Positions 53,189 through 59,821 of a DNA stretch of 64,000 nt are shown here, piece by piece; the first letter of the stretch is position 1; every line of letters starts with the position of its first letter. The notes beneath the pieces were generated by a model. The model did not search any database. It saw only the letters and a program-made list of their open reading frames with translations, and was not told the origin of the DNA. Source of the DNA: an uncultured Candidatus Saccharibacteria bacterium. GTDB taxonomy: Bacteria > Patescibacteriota > Saccharimonadia > Saccharimonadales > Saccharimonadaceae. The stretch spans positions 1 to 64,000 of the forward strand of contig CAMVAM010000004.1 in the NCBI GenBank assembly GCA_947165465.1, written 5' to 3'. A program made the position numbers and the translations under genes.

Positions 53189-53311
53189 TGAAACAAAAAA
53201 ATCTTCATTTTCGGAGGCGCTTGGTCTCGCCCGTCGTTACGGGGAGACCGGCGCTCGGTTCGCTCCCCGTTGGTCGCGAATGCTCCTCAAAAGAAGATTT
53301 CTTTTGTTTCA
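53189..53311. repeat. Palindromic element copy 3, between nusG and rplK
   Basis: Outer arms TGAAACAAAA.AAATCTTC.TTTT at 53189-53212 pair with 53287-53311. Read on minus, the core has GGAGCG..CCGAGCGCC followed by GGTCTCCCCG-loop-CGGGCGAGACC and AGCGCC. The AGCGCCGGTC.CCC and GGG..GACC words and the hairpin order match copies 1 and 2, but stem sequences differ with pairing kept. It begins 5 bases after the nusG stop on the minus strand. No gene lies in 53102-53315. Confidence 0.82.
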
Positions 53312-53315
53312 AACT

Positions 53316-53867
53316 TTAATTGTTAAGTTGTTTTACTTGCAATGCATCAAGTTCCACAGGTGTTTCGCGTCCGAACATTGATACCATAACTTTGAGCTTG
53401 CCCTTGGCGGCATCAATTTCAGAAACGGTACCATCAAAGCCCTTGAATGGGCCATCGGTAATCGAAACCACTTCGCCGATTTCGTATTTGACGGAGAACT
53501 TTGGATCTTCTACGCCCATACGCTTCTTAATCTTAGCGATTTCCTTTTCAGAAACTGGGGTTGGCTGGGTGCCGGTGCCGATAAAGCCAGTCACACCAGG
53601 AGTGTTGCGGATGATGTACCAGGTTTCATCCGAAAGTTTCATATCGACAAGTACATAGCCTTGAAGAATCTTACGGTCAACGACTTTGCGCTTACCATTC
53701 TTAATTTCAATTTGTTTTTCCTTTGGTACAATAGCTTCGAAAATCTTATCAGCCATTTCGACGGTGTTCGTACGTTGGTTGATACTATCAGCTACCTTAT
53801 CCTCGTAGCCGCTGTATGTTGAAATAGCATACCACGAACGAGTTGCGTCATAACGGTTTACTGCCAT
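53316..53867 (-). CDS. nusG: Transcription antitermination factor NusG
   Basis: 183 residues. NGN domain (SWYAISTYSGYEDKVADSIN, QGYVLVDMKLSDETWYIIRN, GVTGFIGTG) and KOW domain (IGEVVSITDGPFKGFDGTV). Couples RNA polymerase to ribosomes and controls pausing. Directly follows secE with 15 bases between. Confidence 0.97.
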   Translation of the reverse strand: MAVNRYDATRSWYAISTYSGYEDKVADSINQRTNTVEMADKIFEAIVPKEKQIEIKNGKRKVVDRKILQGYVLVDMKLSDETWYIIRNTPGVTGFIGTGTQPTPVSEKEIAKIKKRMGVEDPKFSVKYEIGEVVSITDGPFKGFDGTVSEIDAAKGKLKVMVSMFGRETPVELDALQVKQLNN

Positions 53868-53882
53868 TAATAATTCCTTTCT

Positions 53883-54290
53883 TTATCCTAAAATAATGCT
53901 AAATAGCCATGTAAAGAACAAATCAAGAAGTGTGATGATTACGGCGAAGAGTGCTGTATAAACGAGCACTGCGAGCACCATTTTCCAAGTTGCTTTGCGA
54001 TTCGGCCAGCGGACTTGGCGGATTTCGCGCCATGAATCACGAATGTAACGGAAGAATGCTACGAACGGGCGGAATAAGATAAATGGTTTCTTTTCGCCGT
54101 TTGCTTTTGCTTCCCGCTTTGCTTCTTTCTTTGCCTCCTTAGCGGCTTTTTTGTCTTCTTTTCGGTTTGCTTTCTCAGTCTTTTTGTCTTTGACAACAAC
54201 TTTTTTCCGAGTAATAGGCGTCTGCTCTTCTTCCTTGGTTTCCTTGGAAGCTTCGCCAGCCTTGATACGGGTAATTTTAGGTTTAGCCAT
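53883..54290 (-). CDS. secE: Preprotein translocase subunit SecE with basic N-terminal extension
   Basis: 135 residues. The conserved SecE part is C-terminal (FFRYIRDSWREIRQVRWPNRKATWKM, then one membrane helix, about 108-132). The first 70 residues are a Lys/Glu/Ala-rich cytoplasmic extension. SecE stabilises the SecY channel. AAGGAG precedes the ATG. Its position before nusG is the standard order. Confidence 0.94.
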   Translation of the reverse strand: MAKPKITRIKAGEASKETKEEEQTPITRKKVVVKDKKTEKANRKEDKKAAKEAKKEAKREAKANGEKKPFILFRPFVAFFRYIRDSWREIRQVRWPNRKATWKMVLAVLVYTALFAVIITLLDLFFTWLFSIILG

Positions 54291-54306
54291 TTTACTCCTT
54301 GTTATT

Positions 54307-54328
54307 AAAAAAAGTCTGATACCAGACT
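54307..54328 (-). terminator. Terminator between the phosphorylase gene and secE
   Basis: On minus AGTCTG-GTAT-CAGACT followed by TTTTTTT, 14 bases after the phosphorylase stop and just upstream of secE. A TATACT box at about 54336-54341 could make it a 5' hairpin of the secE mRNA instead. Confidence 0.75.
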
Positions 54329-54341
54329 TGTCAATAGTATA

Positions 54342-56084
54342 CTACGCCGGGAACAAATAGTCAAGATAATCACGCATCATTCTGGAACCGGAAATCACCG
54401 GAATGTAAGCCGAGAGTTGTTTTTGAATCAAGAATTCAAGATCGAAATCATTTTGCCAGGCTTGGGTTGCTTCTTCCATGCGACGATAAAGTTCATCAAG
54501 CTCATCATCCTCAGACGAACCACGGACAGACAAATAATTATCATATGAAGCATCAGCTACGCCACCGTCATGGGTTGAAATAAGAAGATTTAGATTTGCA
54601 ATATCCTTCATCCAAGAAGTACCGCAAGCCTCAAGCCCGACGATTGGCACATTGATTGCAGTATTTGAACCACAAGAAAGTCCGTAGGCAAGCTTTTCGT
54701 CATAATCTGCAATGTAATGAACGTGCGAACTTAAAAATTCGTCTTTTTTAATCTCGTCGAGAAGCTTATAGAGTTTCCCTGCCATTGTATCGTCACCGGT
54801 GTGGATGCGACCGGCTAAAATGTAATGTGCGTTCGCACTCTCTAGAATCTTCTTCAGTCTCGGTAAATCTTTAAACGGAAGTTCCGGGCGCTTGTAGTCG
54901 ACAAAACGACGCTTAAAATCAAAGATAAAATCTTTGTCGTCAAAATGTAAAATGTTGCCGTTTTGATCCGGACGGTTAGAGAGCGTCTCGTTTAAAATCT
55001 TGCGACCTTCTTTCTTTAGTTCGCGAATTTTGTCAGCCGAAACAGCACTAAGTTTTTCAACGAACTTTTCGCATGGGTAATTAACACTATCAACAATTCC
55101 GTTTTCATGATAAAACTTCATGGTCTCCGGCATCACCCATTTATTCATATCGATACCATTTGTGATGGCTTTAAATTTCACCTTGTTCCCGGCGATGTCG
55201 TGATAGTTTGCGACACGTGCATGAAGTTTTGACACGCCACTTCTAAGCTCGGCAATTTCAATTGCGACAGACGAAAGCTTCATTCTGCCGTTTACGAATT
55301 TGTCATTTATCCACTTACGTACGGCCGGAGATTTGAGATTTGGATAAACGAAACGTTCGAACTGTTCAACACTAAACTCTGCTTCAGCGGCCTGGACCAA
55401 TGTGTGGTTAGTATATAGTGTATGCTTTCTGGTATAGACTACAGCTTCATAAAAATCCATACCGTTTGATGCGAGTTCGTCAAGACGAGCAAGCGCTGCA
55501 AAGAAAGTTGCGACTTCGTTTAATTGCATAATTGCGGGTTTCAGACCAAGTAGTTTAAGCGCAGCATAGCCACCAAACCCAAGCGAGACTTCCTGATACA
55601 AACGATGGTCGGAGCCACTCATGCCTGAATAAAGCTCACCATAATTCGGCTCAGTAATACAAATAATCCTGGATGAACGGAAACATTTTTCAATTACATC
55701 GAGATGACAAAGTGTGCCACAACACTTAATATTAACGGAATCAATATATTTAAAACCAAAGCTATGATAATCTACCGGGCGATGCTCGTCAATAACCTTG
55801 TTACCGTCCATTTTTTGGTGAGCCTCACTTGGATAAAAAGGCGTAATTAATGCAAATTGTACGCCCATTTGCTCGGCGATACGACGAGTATCGGCTGCAA
55901 GCACGCCAAGCCCACCGCCACCGCGAATGCCATTTTCCTGATCATATAATTCAAGCGTCCAATAAGTATATGGCCGTTCCGGTGAAAGGCTTTTGGTGAG
56001 ATGTGTCCTTTCGACTGCGGTCTCAAAATCATCAATATCCTCGATATTTTCGAGCGGATGATAAAAATACGGTTCGTCTTGCAT
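54342..56084 (-). CDS. glgP: Short alpha-glucan (glycogen) phosphorylase, GT35
   Basis: 580 residues, phosphorolysis of alpha-1,4-glucans to glucose 1-phosphate. Motifs: GGGGLGVLAADTRR, NEVATFFAALARL, NHTLVQAAEAE, GVSKLHARV, ITNGIDMNKWV, FVDYKRPEL, and the PLP lysine block EACGTSWMKDIANL with DGGVAD. Shorter than the 800-residue classical enzymes, like many archaeal and CPR members. The family is also annotated as alpha-glucan phosphorylase of starch or maltodextrin type. TATAAT lies 10 bases before the ATG. Confidence 0.9.
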   Translation of the reverse strand: MQDEPYFYHPLENIEDIDDFETAVERTHLTKSLSPERPYTYWTLELYDQENGIRGGGGLGVLAADTRRIAEQMGVQFALITPFYPSEAHQKMDGNKVIDEHRPVDYHSFGFKYIDSVNIKCCGTLCHLDVIEKCFRSSRIICITEPNYGELYSGMSGSDHRLYQEVSLGFGGYAALKLLGLKPAIMQLNEVATFFAALARLDELASNGMDFYEAVVYTRKHTLYTNHTLVQAAEAEFSVEQFERFVYPNLKSPAVRKWINDKFVNGRMKLSSVAIEIAELRSGVSKLHARVANYHDIAGNKVKFKAITNGIDMNKWVMPETMKFYHENGIVDSVNYPCEKFVEKLSAVSADKIRELKKEGRKILNETLSNRPDQNGNILHFDDKDFIFDFKRRFVDYKRPELPFKDLPRLKKILESANAHYILAGRIHTGDDTMAGKLYKLLDEIKKDEFLSSHVHYIADYDEKLAYGLSCGSNTAINVPIVGLEACGTSWMKDIANLNLLISTHDGGVADASYDNYLSVRGSSEDDELDELYRRMEEATQAWQNDFDLEFLIQKQLSAYIPVISGSRMMRDYLDYLFPA

Positions 56085-56114
56085 TATGCTTATGATTATA
56101 GCACGAACAATTAT

Positions 56115-57074
56115 TTAGTACCAAAACTTTTTCGGCAGTTTTTTGGCGATGCGCATATGGAAATCGTAATCAAATCCCTCGAGACGCTTTGGGTTTTTGG
56201 TCTTGAAATATTTCTTACGGATTTCTTCCGACGTCATGATTTCACCCGGAATTAATTTGTATTTTTTCCGGAAGTTTAGTCCGCGCTTATAATTTTCTGG
56301 CGGCAACACGGCCATTGGAAGAAAGTCACATTTAATATCCTTGTCCTGGTATAGTTTTAATGCCAGCACTGACATTGTCGGAATAATATCTTCTTTTTTA
56401 TCGTAAACAGCCTTAGTCTTAAAAACAGTTGCTTGGCGCGTAGCGGACGGTGCCACGAAAATCACGCCACCATTCTTGACGCCGTCATGCGAAATTTTCG
56501 TGTAAACTTCGCGAAAATCGTGCTTCAAACGATTGGCCGGCTCGTATAGTTCGGAACTTTCATCAAGCCCAATCTTTTTCCAGGTGGACGGCGTGATAGT
56601 TGGCGTAATAATAATGCCAAGTCTTTTAATGCGATCATAATTCGGAGCCAAAGCTTCGTACCAAGGCAAATTCACCGGGAAATACATTGGTTTCTCACCC
56701 ATAATGTCGACTTTCATGAGTAGAATGCGACCAATCTCGCCAAGTGATGGGTGATTGAAGCCAACAACGAGGCCATTTTTCTGGTCTTTTGGCATGCCTT
56801 CATATGAACCCGGAGTGAGTTTTGAAAGAGTCTTAACGAGTTTTCGCCTTGCCGCCTGCGTATGCTTTACTGGATCTTTTTTCGGACCGGTAGTTTTAAA
56901 GAAATAGTTGATAGCCGTATTGCAAGCTTTGCCAACCGGCACCATTTCCTTGCGGAGCTTTTCCGCGCCAAGCGTATTTAAAAGTGAATAATTCTCGTGT
57001 TGCATTTTATCGATGATTTCTTCAGCCGAAAGATTCTTAAGCTCATCGATAGAAAAAAGTTTTTTCTTTCCCAT
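56115..57074 (-). CDS. Putative PlsC-like acyltransferase
   Basis: 319 residues, no membrane helix obvious. VVGFNHPSLGEIGRIL (about 103-118) resembles the NHxxxxD acyltransferase motif with Glu for Asp, and GVIFVAPSATRQAT (about 203-216) sits where PlsC proteins have FPEGTRS. The domain spacing of about 100 residues fits. It could esterify glycerol phosphate with activated fatty acids, but the motifs are divergent. Start at ATG 57074, 6 bases after TATAAT, not the earlier frame to 57092. Confidence 0.6.
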   Translation of the reverse strand: MGKKKLFSIDELKNLSAEEIIDKMQHENYSLLNTLGAEKLRKEMVPVGKACNTAINYFFKTTGPKKDPVKHTQAARRKLVKTLSKLTPGSYEGMPKDQKNGLVVGFNHPSLGEIGRILLMKVDIMGEKPMYFPVNLPWYEALAPNYDRIKRLGIIITPTITPSTWKKIGLDESSELYEPANRLKHDFREVYTKISHDGVKNGGVIFVAPSATRQATVFKTKAVYDKKEDIIPTMSVLALKLYQDKDIKCDFLPMAVLPPENYKRGLNFRKKYKLIPGEIMTSEEIRKKYFKTKNPKRLEGFDYDFHMRIAKKLPKKFWY

Positions 57075-57095
57075 GAATTCATTATAGCACACATG

Positions 57096-57121
57096 AAAAA
57101 CCCCCGACTTTTGTCGGGGGT
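57096..57121 (-). terminator. Terminator of the pyrophosphatase gene
   Basis: CCCCCGAC-TTTT-GTCGGGGG on plus; on minus the 8-bp GC-rich hairpin is followed by TTTTTC. It lies 7 bases after the hppA stop. Confidence 0.93.
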
Positions 57122-57127
57122 AAGGAG

Positions 57128-59284
57128 TTAGAACAACCGGTACGTATAGAAAACCGGTGCCAGAGTATTTGCGACGGTCGACATTGTCTTGATGAAAATA
57201 TCAAGTGCGACGCCGACAACGTCCTTACGTGTATCGCCAACGGTGTCACCGACGACAGCAGCTTTATGTGCCGCAGAGCCTTTTTCGTGACCCGGCAGAC
57301 CGCCAGTTTCGATCAGCTTCTTTGCATTATCGAAGGCGCCGCCTGAATTGCCGTTAAAGATGGCACGGCAAATGGCCACAATAGTGCTACCACCGAGGAG
57401 ACCAAGCACAATTTCAGGACCAAACGGAAAACCGAATACGATGGGCGCAGCGAGCGCCAAGACCGACGGCAGAAGCATACATCTCAAAGCTTCATCGGCG
57501 GCCATTTTGATGACTTTGTCATAGTCAGGCTTTTTCGTTCCCTCAATGATTCCCGGAATCTTCAGCTGACGCTCTCCTTCGTCAGCCATCAGTTTTGCTG
57601 AGTTGATGGTATTTTCGGTCAGAATCGAAATAAAGAATTCGATTAAGGCTCCGCCGATAATACCACCGACAATTACGCTGATAATTACCATGGGGTTGCT
57701 GTAATCCGAAGCGGGGTAACTACCGATATAGGACATGATGAGTGCGACAGTTGCAAAAGCTGCCGAGCCAATCGCATTGCCCTTACCAATAGCTGCCGTG
57801 GTGTTACCAACTGCATCCAGTTGGTCTGTGATGTCGCGGACTTTTTCCTCGAGATGACAACTTTCAGCGATACCACCAGCATTATCTGCGATGGGACCAA
57901 AAGCGTCAATCGAGACGGTTGTGCCGACAAAGCTAAGCATGCCGAGCGCCGCAATCGCGATACCATAGGTTCCGCAAAAGATACCGGATATGATGATGGA
58001 AATACCAATCACCAGCACCGGCAGGAGCACTGAACGTGCTCCCACTGCGTCACCATAGGTTACGACGAAAGCTTCGCCTTCGGTCGCCATTTGGGCCAGC
58101 CGCTTGACCGGCTTAAACTTCATACTAGTATAGTATTCCGTAATTTTACCCACGGCTACCGAACTAACCATGCCAAGTACTGCTGCGAGCCACGGCGAGA
58201 GCCACCCAATTCTGAAAACCGATTCGAGACCAGAAACGTTTCCAAAAATCGAATGTGCCCCATAAAGAGCTATCACGATGACAACTATCGCAGAAAGATA
58301 TGTTGCACGGTTTAACTCTTCGCCAGGGTCACTGGTTTCACGCGAGTATTCCATCGGCACCATTTTACCGTCAACTTTCACAAAAGCAGTCTGCTTTTTG
58401 TTTTTGATGATGATGTGGTTTACACCGATGATACTGCTGAGTAGCCCGCCTGCCGCCAAGATAAATGGCAACATGCAAGCCGCAGTTAGTGCCTCCGGAT
58501 TGTCCTTGAACACCTGCATAGAAATCAGAATACATGCAGTAGGTGTTGCGACGAAACTCTCCAGAAGGTCGGAGATGTTTCCAGCAATGTCATTCACGCA
58601 ATCGCCAATAAAGTCGGCGAGCGAGTTTGGCATTCTGGAATCATCCTCGGGCATGTTGTGGATGTTCTTGCCAACTATGTCCGCAGAGATGTCGGCGGCC
58701 TTTGTGTAGTTGCCACCGGCGACGCGGTTAAACATTGCTACGACTGAACAGCCCAGAGAATAGGTTGTCAGTCTCATAGTGACGGCATTGCACGGAGTCT
58801 TAATTAGTAGGCCATATCCTACGATGTCCGAATGGGCACCTCCAGAAACTAACCATACTATTAGAAAACCGAGCAAACCAAATGCCGGAACCGAGTAGCC
58901 ACTTAAGCTCCCACCAAGTAGCGCGATACGCATCGTTCTGCTCATCGCGCCAGTTACTCGTGCTGCATTTGTTGTCCGCACATTGGCATATGTCCCGCCG
59001 CGCATACCGATTTCCACTGCCATTATGCTGAGTAGCGAGCCGAAAATAAAAGTAATTCCGGAACCTACTTCACGAAACAGTGAATACATCAAAGCGACAA
59101 TCAAAACGGTCGGCGCAATGATTCGGTATTCTCGCTTCAGAAAGGTTTTGGCTCCAGCCCGAATTATGCCAGCCAGTTCTTGCATCTCTTCAGTGCCTTC
59201 GTTATGATTGCGAAGGTCGATGAAGTTTCGCCAGATCAAGATGAACGTAATGCAGACTATCACCAACGTCAATGAGTAGACCAT
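57128..59284 (-). CDS. hppA: Membrane-bound ion-pumping pyrophosphatase, divergent
   Basis: About 718 residues with some 15-16 membrane helices. Couples PPi hydrolysis to H+ or Na+ export. The catalytic loop reads YTKAADISADIVGK...PEDDSRMPN and DFIGDCVNDIAG; acidic residues of the usual DNVGDNVGD are kept while spacer residues differ. GNTTAAIGKGNAIGSAAF has Ala at the position typical of K+-dependent enzymes. Also DAFGPIADNAGGIAE and GDTVGDTRKDVVGVALD. Start: ATG 59284 with AAGGAGGT; an in-frame GTG at 59329, 10 bases after TATAAT, adds 15 residues. Codon use and strong SD resemble the orphan genes rather than the leaderless core genes. Confidence 0.95.
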   Translation of the reverse strand: MVYSLTLVIVCITFILIWRNFIDLRNHNEGTEEMQELAGIIRAGAKTFLKREYRIIAPTVLIVALMYSLFREVGSGITFIFGSLLSIMAVEIGMRGGTYANVRTTNAARVTGAMSRTMRIALLGGSLSGYSVPAFGLLGFLIVWLVSGGAHSDIVGYGLLIKTPCNAVTMRLTTYSLGCSVVAMFNRVAGGNYTKAADISADIVGKNIHNMPEDDSRMPNSLADFIGDCVNDIAGNISDLLESFVATPTACILISMQVFKDNPEALTAACMLPFILAAGGLLSSIIGVNHIIIKNKKQTAFVKVDGKMVPMEYSRETSDPGEELNRATYLSAIVVIVIALYGAHSIFGNVSGLESVFRIGWLSPWLAAVLGMVSSVAVGKITEYYTSMKFKPVKRLAQMATEGEAFVVTYGDAVGARSVLLPVLVIGISIIISGIFCGTYGIAIAALGMLSFVGTTVSIDAFGPIADNAGGIAESCHLEEKVRDITDQLDAVGNTTAAIGKGNAIGSAAFATVALIMSYIGSYPASDYSNPMVIISVIVGGIIGGALIEFFISILTENTINSAKLMADEGERQLKIPGIIEGTKKPDYDKVIKMAADEALRCMLLPSVLALAAPIVFGFPFGPEIVLGLLGGSTIVAICRAIFNGNSGGAFDNAKKLIETGGLPGHEKGSAAHKAAVVGDTVGDTRKDVVGVALDIFIKTMSTVANTLAPVFYTYRLF

Positions 59285-59393
59285 ATACTCTACCTCCTTG
59301 TAAAAGTACATGGCGGTTTTACCCGCCACGCCGTCGGTGATTATACCACTATTTTAGGGAAAATAAAAGGACAAGAGGTTTAGTATTATTATT

Positions 59394-59420
59394 TGACAAA
59401 AATACAATATAGTGTATAAT
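59394..59420 (+). promoter_or_regulatory. Consensus promoter of the gene at 59469 with adjacent 15-bp palindrome
   Basis: TTGACA, 16-base spacer ending GTG, TATAAT at 59415-59420. The perfect palindrome GTTGGTAATACCAAC at 59427-59441 begins 7 bases after the -10 box, where a repressor would block initiation or elongation. The divergent hppA promoter lies 70 bases to the left. Confidence 0.75.
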
Positions 59421-59424
59421 ATAT

Positions 59425-59472
59425 ATGTTGGTAATACCAACGCACATTATTTTTAGGAGGTCACTGATATGA
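59425..59472 (+). CDS. Upstream ORF of 15 codons ending on the next start codon
   Basis: ATG 4 bases after TATAAT; reads MLVIPTHIIFRRSLI and stops with TGA overlapping the downstream ATG (ATGA). Its AGG AGG codons are the downstream Shine-Dalgarno. The palindrome at 59427-59441 lies inside it. Translation not shown. Confidence 0.42.
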   Translation: MLVIPTHIIFRRSLI

Positions 59473-59696
59473 GTCTGTTCAGTAATTCCGGCAAGGTCAA
59501 TGTCGACAAGGCGGCGGAAAGCATCGTCGAGAACGGCGGAGGCATGTCCTCCACCCAGAAGAGCGATCACGTCCATCATACGGCCTACTCGAGGGACGAA
59601 AATCGCCACCTTTCCTGGGATGAATATCCCGATGGTAGTGTTAAGAACGTCCACACGGACAAAGACAACAAGAGCTACACTCAGTACGGAAATTAA
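59469..59696 (+). CDS. Small hydrophilic orphan protein
   Basis: 75 residues, not recognised. Polar, His/Asp/Ser-rich (KSDHVHHTAYSRDENRH, KNVHTDKDNKS), no hydrophobic segment. AGGAGG lies 8 bases upstream. Own promoter and terminator. The N-terminal SLFSNSGKVNVDKAAESI gives little clue; it could be a small stress or metal-binding protein. Confidence 0.65.
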   Translation: MSLFSNSGKVNVDKAAESIVENGGGMSSTQKSDHVHHTAYSRDENRHLSWDEYPDGSVKNVHTDKDNKSYTQYGN

Positions 59697-59707
59697 TCCA
59701 CCTCACA

Positions 59708-59731
59708 GGGCGCCACGCGCGCCCATTTTTT
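59708..59731 (+). terminator. Terminator of the small orphan gene
   Basis: GGGCGC-CACGC-GCGCCC hairpin followed by ATTTTTT, 11 bases after the stop. Confidence 0.9.
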
Positions 59732-59791
59732 ATGTATTTTTTAGGCATTTTCCTTCGCATTTTATTATGGTTGTGCTATAATTAAAACTGT

Positions 59792-59821
59792 ATGCGAGAG
59801 TGTTGGAGGAAGGACCTGTGA
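59792..59821 (+). CDS. Leaderless 9-codon upstream ORF of the giant surface protein gene
   Basis: ATG 9 bases after TATAAT (59777-59782); reads MRECWRKDL and stops with TGA overlapping the GTG start of the giant gene (GTGA). The TGG AGG AAG codons contain its Shine-Dalgarno. Fifth example of this arrangement in the window. Confidence 0.42.
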   Translation: MRECWRKDL

